A DNA stretch of 64,000 nucleotides from Phaseolus vulgaris. Its lineage: Eukaryota > Streptophyta > Magnoliopsida > Fabales > Fabaceae. Made by a program: the position numbers and the translations under genes. The stretch is taken from positions 17,560,088 through 17,624,087 of the forward strand of contig NC_023758.2 of assembly GCF_000499845.2 (NCBI RefSeq), in the 5' to 3' direction. The number at the start of each line of letters is the position of its first letter. Position 1 is the first letter of the stretch. A model generated the notes under the pieces. That model worked only from the letters and a program-made list of their open reading frames with translations, was not told the DNA's origin and made no database searches. This document shows, piece by piece, positions 47,178 to 57,877 of this stretch.

Positions 47178-47465
47178 GTTGTTGAAGATGGATGAAGCTT
47201 CTTCTCAACAAGTCTTAGTGCGTGTGTTTGTTGTAGAAAATTGTATTGTTTGCTTTGACGTTAGTAATGATATTATTAGTGGTTATAGTAGGTTAGAGTG
47301 AATTTAAGGTGGCCTATTGCTTCATGACCTACTTCATATCCTTAACCAAGCTGGTAAGATCAAGCATAAAAAGGTTTTTAAAAACTCTTCTTTCAACTAC
47401 CTTAAGTTTTCTTAAAATCAGGTTACTGCATAAAAATAAATCTGTTGATTTGTAAAACAATAGAG
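47178..47465 (+). repeat. Truncated LTR G (A/B family, plus orientation)
   Basis: Starts TGTTGAAGATGGATGAAGC like the LTRs of A and C and can be followed to AAACAATAG (about 47463), where similarity stops at the edge of element D. Only about 290 bp remain. Confidence 0.7.
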
Positions 47466-47817
47466 TCTGTCAACGGAGCCATGTTCCAGTGAAACAAGAC
47501 GTGGAACATATTCCAGAGGAGACAGACCGAAGCTAGAGCCTGTCACCTGAGTCAACCGGCGAGAACATTAATAATAATAAAAAACTAAATTCGGAATCAA
47601 ATACAAAACAACATTGGAAAAAAAGGCCTTACACTACACAAAGAAAAAATTGCAAATACAGATGAAAGCTAGAAAAAAGAAAAAAAAAACTTCACAAAAA
47701 ATTAGAAAAAAATTTCAACATATCTTTGTCGGTGCACAAACTATTAAAATATTAATATTTTTGGAGAGTTGTATGGTGACGCACGTTGTCAAAATATCGA
47801 GACCCTATATTTTAACA
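47466..47817 (-). repeat. Element D 3' LTR, partial
   Basis: The minus strand starts TGTTAAAATATAGGG at 47817, directly after the polypurine tract (GAGAGGGGA, about 47818-47826). It continues about 350 bp to the junction with LTR G, where it is cut or ends. Confidence 0.65.
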
Positions 47818-47879
47818 TCCCCTCTCAATCTGGGAATAATTATTCTTCATTCCCAGCTTGAAATATAAGGTTTGAACGT

Positions 47880-49150
47880 TTTATGCATAAGAGGCTTTGT
47901 AAAAAAATCAGTAGTTTGCATGGAAGAGGAGATAGGGAGTAACTTGATCAATCCTTGATTGAGTTTTTCACGAACTACATGACAATCAAATTTCTATATA
48001 CTTTGTTTGTTCCTGAAAAAACTTAATTTTGAGCAATTTGGATTGCTGACTAACTATCGCAATGCAAGAGAGCAGGTTGGATGAAAGGAATATGAAGATC
48101 TTGTAATAGGTAAACAAGCCATTGAATTTTGCAAGTGGTGCTTTGTACTCAACTTCAGAAGAACTTATTAAAATGTTTTGTTGTTTCTTTGATTTCTAGG
48201 AGTTCAACGTTTCACCCAAATATATACAAAAGCCCGTGATAGATTTTCTAGTTTCGGAGCAAGTAGCCCAATCAAAATCGTTGTATGCTTTGATCTAATT
48301 TGGGGTATTGTTGTGGAGGAATATACCAGCACCAGGAGAGGCTTTTAGATATTTGAGAACATGCAAAGTTGCCTAAGAATGAATGTTGGTAGGTGCAAAT
48401 ACAAAGTGACTAAGGTGGTTGACAACATAGGCAATATCTGGACATGTATTGGTAAGGTAAATGAGGCATCCTACCAATCTTCTGTAGAAAGTAGTTTCTT
48501 CTTCATTAAGCTTTCCTCCTTTATCAACAATAAGACGAAGAGTATGTGATGTGGATGTGAAAGAGGGTGCACAACCAAGCATACCAGTTTCTGTATGGAG
48601 ATCTAAAGTGTATTTTTGCTGGCTAAGGTGAATACCAGGGCTGTTTCTTGCAATTTCAAGTCCAAGAAAGTATATAAGATATCCTAAATTCTTGATGCAG
48701 AAATTCTGATGAAGCAAGGTTATGATGTGATCAATTTTAGCAAGGTTGTTCTCGGTTAAGACTATGTCATCCACATTGACAAGGAATGTAATTATCTTTT
48801 CTCCATCATGTTTTAAGAAAAAGATAGTGGTCAGTAGCAGAGATATTATAGTTGTGTGATTTGAGGAAATGAAAAAGTTTGGCATACCATTGGCCCCCGA
48901 CTTGCTTGAGAGCATAAAGAGACCTTTGAAGTTTGCATACTTTATTTGTATTTGCTGCTGGAAAACCAAGAGGAAGCTTCATGTAAACTTCTTCATTTAA
49001 GTCACCATGAAGGCATTGTTCACATCCAATTGCTTAAGATCCCAATTATGTGCTGCAACAAGAGCCAAGAGAAGCCTTAAAATAGTTAATTTTGTTACTG
49101 GAGCAAAAGTATCCAACAAGTCCAGGCCCTCCATTTGGTTGTAGCCTTTT
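47880..49150 (-). pseudogene. Element D reverse transcriptase (second part) and RNase H
   Basis: Read downward from the LTR E junction: [31 protein letters not shown] and [10 protein letters not shown] (49150-48997). Next come FLVNVDDIVLTENN, the YVDD-like catalytic box as NVDD (about 48775), then FCIKNLGYLIYFLGLE, YRRLVGCLIYLTNTCPD, and a degraded RNase H (FCIYLGETLNS, SSSEVEYKA) to 47880. The Tyr-to-Asn change in the catalytic box and several stops show loss of function. Confidence 0.85.
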
Positions 49151-49155
49151 GCTAC

Positions 49156-50199
49156 TGTAGAGCATGGGAGCTTTGATGTTTCAAATCCATGATGAAGCTT
49201 AAAGTTGTGCTGCTTTTGGTTTGGGTTTAGATTATAATGTTTAGAATCTATGTAAAGATCAGTTCTTGTCACTTGCACAAAGCTTGCCCAATCAGTTTTA
49301 AAAAGCAAAGTGTTTTTCTAAGCAAAGAGAAAAACAACCGGTTGAATTATCGAAATAATCGGTTGTTTGTCACTTGGTTGGCTTAGAGGTTTTAAAATTG
49401 TTTTTGACTTGGTTATGTAACTGCCTAACTAATTCAACAAGTTATTCTATTTTGGGTGTGATCAAAACTACTTTAGGTCATTAATGTTGCCTTGAACGGC
49501 TAGATTTTAAGTGCTACAAATACAACCCTTCTTTCAAAACAAAAAGAACAATTTTTTACGCAGATTTGAGATCAAAGAGAGATTGAGATTAGTTTTTGGA
49601 AGAAGTTTTCAAAAGGTTTGCAAGATTGTTGTTAAGCTTTGCACTGGTACAAGATCTGATCATAGGACTTCCTGGTTTGTGTAATCTCAGGTATTTTCTA
49701 TTCCTTTCAAGATTCTTGTAATTGTACTTTCGTAAACTTGTAAGTGTGTGTGAAATCCTGCAAAGTCAGAGGGTGTTCTACCTTGAGGAGTGTGGTGTTG
49801 CAAAGAGAGTGAGTGGGTCTTGTAGTTTTCAAGGTCACCTCTTTGTGGTGTGCTGGTGTAATCTGTAATTGATTACTAGTGGAACTCAGAGGTTGTTTTG
49901 AGAACTGGATGTAGCTCAAGGTTGAGTGAACCAATATAAAATTCTCTGTGTAAATATCTCTATCTCTAACTCCTTATAACTGTTTGTTTTAATTTTGTTT
50001 CTACTACTGATATAAACGACCAATTAAAACGAAATTTCAATCAGTTAAAATTCTGATAATAGTTTCTGTATCATTGGTTGATTGCTTTCCTTAATTGCTT
50101 ATCTGTGATTGTTTGATAAAGGTTCATTCTTAAAAAATCTTTGCGAAAATATTTGACAAACAATTCACCCCCCTCTTGTTTAAGCCATCAATTCTTACA
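49156..50199 (+). repeat. Solo LTR E (1044 bp) with target duplication GCTAC
   Basis: Starts TGTAGAGCATGG, ends ATTCTTACA, and is flanked by GCTAC at 49151-49155 and 50200-50204. It interrupts the reverse transcriptase of D exactly between LVA and KGYNQ. Its 3' end carries the same AATTCACCCCCCTCTTG motif as the A-type LTRs, but the body differs (it includes CAACCGGTTGAATTATC), so it is a different LTR family in plus orientation. No internal region is left. Confidence 0.85.
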
Positions 50200-50204
50200 G
50201 CTAC

Positions 50205-50590
50205 TAGATTGACTTTATGTCGTTCTATGGTACCATTTGAGAGATATTTGATCTTGTAAATCCATCTGCAACGAATGGTAGATTTTCCTGGAGGAAGATC
50301 TATAATACTCCAGGTTTGATTGGCTACAACAGTAACTAACTCATCCTTCATTGCATGAACCCAAAGAGGTTTCTGAATAGCAACCTCATAATTTTGAGGC
50401 TCGTCACGAGAAGAAATAGACATTATGGTATGTCTAAAGTTATAAGATAAGGAATTAAAATTAATGAAAGTTTGTTTGGGATACTTGGTTCTAACCTGAT
50501 TACTGCTAGTCTGGAAATCTTGCAAATAGGTGGGCATCCTCCTGTTAGGTTAGATATTCTAAGGGTAGTAGCAGGAAAATCATTGTTATC
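50205..50590 (-). pseudogene. Element D reverse transcriptase, first part
   Basis: The minus strand reads the linker before RT and the start of RT: ISSRDEPQNYEVAIQKPLW, HAMKDELVTVVANQTWSI and LPPGKSTIRCRWIYKIK. It ends at the target duplication of solo LTR E, and its upstream end abuts solo LTR F. Confidence 0.85.
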
Positions 50591-50595
50591 AATAC

Positions 50596-52185
50596 TGTTG
50601 GGTTTAATAGTGCCAAAGTTCAAGAGGGGGGGGGGGTGAATTGACCTTTTAAAAGTTTCTCGCAGAATCAGTATTTATCACAGTTTACAGAAAATAAATC
50701 GATTTATTTGGAAATGAACAGATTTATTTTGGCACTGTTTGTGTTTGAAAAACGTTTATGCAGCCAGGTTAATCACAAGATTATGTAGATTGATTTTCCA
50801 GATACACACACTGATATTAGAAAGAAAACAATGAATCACAAAACAGCAAGTTTCTATTTTAAGCAAGTGATTAAGGTTCAATTGACAGTTTGGCAATTAA
50901 TTGAGTAGCCTATCACAATCAATCTGGTCCAGTGGCTTTTAACAGATTATATATGTTCTTTTCAGAATCAAACAGTTTTTCCAGAAACTAAGAACAGTAT
51001 GTAACACGCCCAGAAAGAACAAATTTATTATTAATTGAACAGATTTATTTCTTGACAGTTTAACAGTTATGCAGAAATTTAAGTGCAGAGATTAAGGGAG
51101 ATTATACTGGTTCACTCAACTGAGCTACATCCAGTCTTCACCTAAACCAAGGTGAAATTCACTAAAACACAATTCAAACAAACACAAATCCCACTGTTCT
51201 TGAACCCTACAAGAACTTAGGTACACTTGCTGAAAAACCCTATTTCAGCATACACACTCTTCAAGAAACCCTATCAAGAAGAGTCTACAACCACACTTTT
51301 ACCGAAAATGAAATGTGAAACGAATACACCTGATAGAGGATGCAGAAATTTGCCTTAAACCAGTAGAATAGATCGCTAAAACTGTAGCAACACCTCTCAC
51401 CAAGCTTTGGAACCAAACAAGAACAAGCACACTTATGATTTTTGAAATCTTTCAAGAACAAATGATAATTCTTTGTAAAACCTTAATTCTCTTATGCAAA
51501 ACTTGTTTTCTCAATTGTATGATCGATGATTAAACTCATAAACAAGTTTTCTTTTTATAGAAAACCAACTTATAACCGATTTTTGAAAAGCAGTTAAAGT
51601 TGTTATAAAAAGAACATATTGAAAATAAAATGAACAGATTTATTTTCAAAAGCAGTTAGAGAATTTTTTATGTGAGGAGACTTAGTCAGCCATTCTGGTG
51701 CAGGGACAAAACTGAAAACCGTTTAAGATAGCCATGGCACCATTGTCAAAAAGAATCTATTCATTTACAGATGAACAGATTTATTTTTCAAAACGATAAC
51801 AGAAAAAGCTTAAGTATTAGAACACAGTCGTTTTGAAAGGTAGAAGACATAGTCTAAATACTTGATGCACAAAATCTAATTTTCACAAGACTTAGCCAAG
51901 GCATCAGTTTAAAAATGAATATGTTTATTTAGAAAAGAACAGATTTATTTTTATGCAGTAAACGTGTTTTTTGTAAAACATGTGAAAAACAGTTTAAGAA
52001 ATTTTGTGCTTGCTCTTATCACATGGTCAATGGTTAAGAGGTGAGTTACCTAGCAAAAAGCCTACTCTTAAACAACCTTTAAACTCTACCAAAGACATTC
52101 TTAAAGCAAAAAGAAATACACAAGAATTGTACATAAAAGTCTTCATCAAACACATGTCTTGAAGGGGCAGCAACCATTTTCAACA
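50596..52185 (-). repeat. Solo LTR F (1590 bp) with target duplication AATAC
   Basis: The plus-strand edges are TGTTGGGTTTAATAG and TTTTCAACA, flanked by AATAC at 50591-50595 and 52186-52190. It resembles the LTRs of element B in length, edges and internal blocks (TGGTTCACTCAACTGAGCTA, and an 11-base G-run near 50624). The internal region was lost, presumably by LTR-LTR recombination. Confidence 0.9.
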
Positions 52186-52190
52186 AATAC

Positions 52191-53655
52191 AATCATCAGT
52201 AATATTATTATGAGAATCATGGTCAACATGCACATTTATGTCATCATAAGTTTGAGCATAGTTTTGTCGTATGGGAAGAGAAAGATTGTTGCGATCTTTT
52301 TTATTTTTCAAAAGATATGGATTTTTTTTTTCATAAAAGATAATATTCCTGGAAACTTCAATTTTATGACTTTTTATGTTTAGAAAGATAAAACCCTTGG
52401 TGTGCGATTTAAAACCAAGAAAGATACCAAGAACAACATGGTTGTCCAACTTCTTTCTATGAGCAACAAGAGTAGAAAATAACACAGACAACCAAAGATA
52501 CGCAAGTCAAAATGTCACACAACTTTGTTTGCATTTTTTCATAAGGCGTTCCATTATTGAGTAAAGGAGTAGGAATATAATTAATTAAAGAAACAACATG
52601 TTGGACAACAAAATTATAGAAGGTAGCAAGGATTTTAGACTGAAAAAGGAGAAAACTTGTAATGTTTAAAATATGTTGATGCTTTCGTTCAACAATGCGA
52701 TTTTGTTCAAGTGTTTCTATACATGAAGTTGGATGTAAAATTCCTTTTGAAGTAAAAAAATCTTTCATCACAAATTCAACACCATTATCAGTACGATTTG
52801 ATTTTTGTTTGAAAATGGTTTTCAATGTAAAAAATAAAACTCATAGCATTAGCTCTAACTCCAGACTTATTTTGCATAGAAAAAACCCAAGTAAAGCGGG
52901 AAAAATCATCAACTATAGTGAGAAAATATCTATCACCATGCATAGAGATAACAAAACAATGACCCCATATATCCATATGAATTAAATCAAATATGTGAGT
53001 AGAATGAGAAGTTCTAAGAGGAAAAAAAAATTTCTTTTGTTTAGCTTGATGACAAGCATCACAAAAGTAGGACTTTTCAATAAATATATTAAGATAATAG
53101 GTTTGTAAAATCTTTAGTCTTTAATCAAAAGGATGTCCTAATCTTTGGTGCCAACGACTAGTAGTTTTAGTTATACAATTCAAGAAAGGAGAAACATGTT
53201 GTGTAATGGATCTATCTAAATAGTATAAGCCACTAATCAAAATCAGTTGAACCAATCTTGTCTTTGGTTCTGATGTCCTGTATGATAAACTTGTTAGAAC
53301 AAAAAATTAAATCACATTGAAGGCAAGAAGTAAGTTTGGATATGGAGATAAGATTGAAAGAAAAGGCTGGAACATATAAAACATTTGTGAGACTAATTCT
53401 GTAATTGAGATTAACAATTCCAGAGTAATTTGTTGTAACATAGTGGCCATTATGTAATTTTATGGAAATAGAATTGATGCAATGATAAGTGGAAAAATCA
53501 GATAAAGTACAACATACATGATTTGTTGCTCTAGAGTCCAAAATCCAAGTATATTTATTTAGTAAAAGATTTTTTAAGGTATGTGTGTTACATGTAAAGG
53601 TAGAATCTTGGTCTTTTTGGTTTGTATCAGTAGCAAAAGAACCAACTTGATTCAC
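52191..53655 (-). pseudogene. Element D protease and integrase
   Basis: Protease (53655-53233) carries WILDSRATNHV, with the catalytic Asp-Ser-Gly changed to Asp-Ser-Arg. Integrase follows: a zinc-binding part (WHQRLGHPFD, CDACHQAKQ, about 53150-53050), the core (HMDIWG, DDFSRFTWVFSMQNKSG, YRTDNGVEF, and ERKHQHIL with the catalytic Glu), and the C-terminal region to 52191 (NHVVLGIFLGFKSHTKGFIF), which ends at the target duplication of LTR F. Frameshifts near 52810 and 52470 and a stop near 53120 break the frame. Confidence 0.85.
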
Positions 53656-53699
53656 TTGAACTTGTCCAGCAGAAGCATTTGCTTGCTTGGGTAGATTAG

Positions 53700-54488
53700 T
53701 TAGGATTTGATATTGCTGATGAGTAAAATGAGCATCACCATTCTCATTGTTGTTAGAACCATACTCCTCTTGAGCGACAATATTGTTGACGAAAAAGTCT
53801 TACCATTCTGGAATCTATGACCGGGTGGGTAACCATGCTTCTTATAGCATATATCAATAGTGTGACCAGTTCTATTACAATGTGTGCAAACCTTTCTATT
53901 ACTGTTATGACTAACCGTTTTTCTATCTTGATTGGGAAAACCATGTTTCTTAAAGCACACATTGTCATTATGACCACTCTTGCCACAAAAAGAACAAACA
54001 ATAGAAGATTGCACATTACTCTTATTTACCATGGGCTGAATATTCTTTATATTGGCAACTAAAACATTGCTACTCAATTGTCGTTCTTGTTGGGCTACTA
54101 AAGAATTTTTTTTGGTATAGGTGGGACAAGTTCCATAAAAAGAACATGGGATTTAACATTGTTATATTGATCGTTTATACCAAAAATTGCATGTCTTGGT
54201 CTTCCCTTTTTCGTTGAGAAATAATAAAGGAGATATTGCAAGTACAATTTTTACAAATGCAAACAGGTTCGCGTATGAAATTTTCTAACTCATCCCAGAT
54301 GACCCTTAATTTTGTGAAATAGTCAGTGATAGAGAGCTCACCTTGATTTAGCAAGGATGCCTCCATTTGGAGGTTAGAAATGCGTGACACCTTGAGAATA
54401 TCTTATTTTGAGATCATTCCAAATTACTAAAACTTTGTCCATCCAAACAATGCTTTGACGAATAGGGACGAAAATATAGTGGACCTGT
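53700..54488 (-). pseudogene. Element D gag, cut by element C
   Basis: Starts at the element C junction with IVWMDKVLVIWNDL. It continues RISNLQMEASLLNQGELS, DYFTKLRVIWDELENF and a CKNCTCN motif. Two zinc knuckles follow, CSFCGKSGHNDNVC (about 53985) and CTHCNRTGHTIDIC (about 53890). The N-terminal half is missing here and should resume on the far side of element C. Confidence 0.85.
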
Positions 54489-55914
54489 TGTTAAAGTTAA
54501 GCAGTGTCTAAGTTCAAGAGGGGAGGGGTGAATTGAGCTTATCAAATTTTCGCAGAAGAAACTGATTTACAATGTAACAGAGGTGAAAAGAACAGATTGA
54601 TTTTAAATGAAACAGATTGTTTTTACAAATGACTTTAGCACAAACAGAACTTGATCAACAAGGTTTAGATAAACTAGCAGGAATAGCAAAAACAAATTGA
54701 TTAACTTTTACAGCTTATAAAGATGCAGATTGTATCACAAGATTAATCAATTTTACTTAACACAAAGCATCTAGAGGAATGAGCAAATGTTACAGTTCAG
54801 TCAAGGAAAACAATTCACACTTTAGCCATATTACAGATTCACACAGCAGCTTAATTTATTTTTAGAAGATTGATTAACAAGCTAAAATGGCAGATTTAAT
54901 CAGGTCCAGAGTTAACAGATTTAGATTCAAAAGAACAGATTCCTTTCTTAACAGATTATGTGAAAACTCTGAAATAAGTGCAGGGATGAGAAGAGAAACA
55001 CAAGAGAATTTTTATACTGGTTCACTCATCAAGAGCTACGTCCAGTTCACCTTACTCCAAGGTGGAATTCACTAAAACAGTACACAGCAGTTCTTGAACC
55101 CTTCAAGAACTTCAACAAACAAGGCTGAAAAACACTATTCCAGCACACCTTGCACTCCAAGAAACCCTATCAAAGAGTGACTCACACTTACACCTATTAC
55201 AAGAACGAATAAGGGAAAGATTACACCTGAAATTTTGTTGCAAGAACATAAACCAGTTGTTCTATTTGCTCCAAGATAGTACCAACACCTTCATCCAGGA
55301 CAAGGTTCTTTAAGAACAAGCGCACATCTATTTTCTATTGAAAACCTTTTCAATTCTCTTTCCCACACAAGAAATGTTTTATCTCTGTTAAAACTGTGAT
55401 TACTCGGCATCCCTTCATGTGAGAAAAGCATTTTATTTTATAGAGAACAGTTCTTAACCACTTTTCAAAAAACAGTTTCAGAGCAGTTATAAGAACAAGA
55501 TATTGATTCTAAAAACAACAGGTTAAATGTTAACAAAACTGCCAGCTCAACTTAACTGAAATAACAGACTGAGCTTTACCTTTGGTGCCCTAACAGAATT
55601 TCGAAAAGCATTTTAACAGAGCAAAAATAAACCTATTGTTTCTCAAGTAAACATATTTATTTTTGTACTGAATCAAACCTTTTAAGAAAACTTTAAAAAA
55701 CTTTTCCAAAACCATTTAACCTCATTATGTGCTTGATCTTACTACCTTGATTTGGCATCTAGGATGGGTCATGCAGCAAAAGGCAACCTTGAATACACAC
55801 AAACCTAAAGAACAAGATCATCTAAGACACATTGCAACCTTCAAAGCAAACTAGCTAAAAACTACATCAAACACACTAAGGCAAGGTAGAGATGAGCTTC
55901 ATCCATCTTGAACA
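54489..55914 (-). repeat. Element C 3' LTR (1426 bp)
   Basis: The plus-strand edges are TGTTAAAGTTAAG and CATCTTGAACA. It matches the visible part of 62611-64000 and the reverse complement of the element A LTRs. The minus-strand TATA box is at 55435-55442. The polypurine tract (minus strand, CAAACAGGGGGAGAT) adjoins at 55915-55929. Confidence 0.95.
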
Positions 55915-56322
55915 ATCTCCCCCTGTTTGATGGAGACAAAATCCCTTTTGCTTTGCATACTTTGATGATCAAAACCTGCCCTGTACTAGCTTCCAAAAAA
56001 CTGCACAACAACATTTAGACATAAAACCTGAATATAGCAGTATATGAGTTTTGTGCTACCTCCCTGCAGCTTGAACCAAATCATCAACTTATGTGAGCAA
56101 TCTTTCATCTGTCCTTCTCCCCCTTTGCGTTCATCAAACAAAGTAGAACATGGAATAAAAGAAGCACACCATAGACATGCATAACAGTTCAAAATAAAAC
56201 CAGTTTATAGGTCCATTACAAACCAAAACAGAATGAAACCAGTGCATAAAAGAGAAAAAAAAAACAGAAAACCCAATTGTTCAACAAGACATAAAGGATA
56301 AAGACTTTGAAAAGATTACTTG

Positions 56323-57354
56323 TTATAGTGGTAGACCTCTATACACAAGTTCCTGATATGCAACCAATGCATTATGGCTTCTAGCAGCAACATCCTCATT
56401 TACGAAAGAGTGAACTGGTGACTCATCCATGTGTTGCACACCATCAACATTTTCTTCTTCTTCATCTCCTGGATTAGCTGCTTCATTCTTAGCTCTATTT
56501 GCAGCATTCCTTCTAAAAATCCAGCTGTTTTCCTCCTTTTGAAACCCCATTTTCATGAGAGTGGAGTTGTCTATCTCACTTGCTGCCTTAATGGTGTCAT
56601 TTCTTTCATTTGCAGTATCCACTTCAAAATAGTCAATTAGTTTGGATACAAAAATTGCATATGGAAAGCGATAATCAGGAAGCCTTGTGGATTTGAGCAT
56701 ATGCTCTACCATTGTACTTACCCAATTTACCTTGAGTTGATTCATTATACAGTATAGCAGAATCAAATCTTCTTCATGAAGAACAACATGGTTACTTCCT
56801 CTAGGAGTAAGTTGCCAAGCAATCATGTAAGCTAGGAGTCTTGGAATTAAAGTCAGATTTCCTGCATGAAACCTAGCTACTGGTTCAGTAGGATTTCTTA
56901 CACAACTTCTGTAAAACTGCATCTTATTGAATCCTTGAATCCCAGCAGTGCTTCCTTTGCTCACTTTCAATCCTGAATATTTGATCCCACCCACAATGCT
57001 CCATATTTACCTAGTAATTTTCAGCTTCACTCCTTTCACATGGGAAACAAGATTCTTGCCATCTTGAATAAGGTTGTTGTAGAACACCTTCACTAGGTCT
57101 GGATAGACATTTCCAGTCATTTCCAAGAAGCTTTTCAGTTTTTGATGCTTGAGCAAATTTTTTGCTTCAGTCAGATTTTCTTCTCTTAACCATGAGAATT
57201 CCAACACCTTGGGCACATTGACTTGCTTTCTGCTTGTCTCATGTATGAACCTTGTCATAGCTTCAGAATCTCCACCAAACCAATTTTCCAGAATTCCTTG
57301 GCTGCTGTTAGGTTGCTCTTTGGATTTCTTCTTTCTGTGTGATGAGGATGTCAT
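56323..57354 (-). pseudogene. Element C 3' ORF in env position
   Basis: A single frame from MTSSSHRKKKSKEQ at 57354 with one TAG at 57007, then open to 56323. It is free of the stops that break the copy in A, and A is open where C has its stop. The C-terminal coiled-coil-like part is removed by a deletion of about 350 bp that joins YRGLPL to the sequence corresponding to about 33945 in A. The central domain (GNVYPDLVKVFYNNL, VKGVKLKITR) is the same as in A. No membrane segment is visible. Confidence 0.75.
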
Positions 57355-57877
57355 GCTTTATCTGTTGTTACCTGCACCTGTTTTATCAAAGGACCCCAGC
57401 TAGAGAGAGAATCAGTAACAATTCACATGATCAAGGAAAACATAAATTAATACTGTAAATGTTTTGAACTTGGACAGCTTGTAGTAGGAATGAGAGAGTG
57501 TGAACAACAATTGATCAATACCAGATTTATATAGGGCTTAAATCAGATTTCAAGAATCACGAGTTAAAAAAAATCAATTCAATCAGATATACTACAAATT
57601 TTATTCTTGTGTGGTACAGCAAGTGCAGGTGTTGATTGACGCAAGAATATATTGAAACCATATTTCAGTTTAGCAAATCAAATCTGTTCCAAATCCAAGA
57701 TATCAAATCAGTTAGAATATCCACATATGACTGTCATATACCTGCTGGTTAATAACCGTAAAAGCAGTCAAAGATCAAGGAGAGAGAGAAAAGTAAATAT
57801 TTATCTTTCCTAATCACAGCTGTGATTCTGAAACAGAGAGAGAACACGTTAAAATATAAAATAACATATTGAAATTT

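Larger units (their letters stand above)
47466..54488 (-). mobile_element. Copia element D, different lineage, carrying solo LTRs E and F
   Basis: Minus-strand copia remnant. From right to left it has gag (cut by element C at 54489), protease, integrase, solo LTR F, reverse transcriptase first part, solo LTR E, reverse transcriptase second part, RNase H, polypurine tract and partial 3' LTR. Its proteins differ clearly from those of A-C. Its 5' LTR and gag start should lie beyond element C, outside the window. Many stops and frameshifts are present, so it is the older host of the three insertions. Confidence 0.85.
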
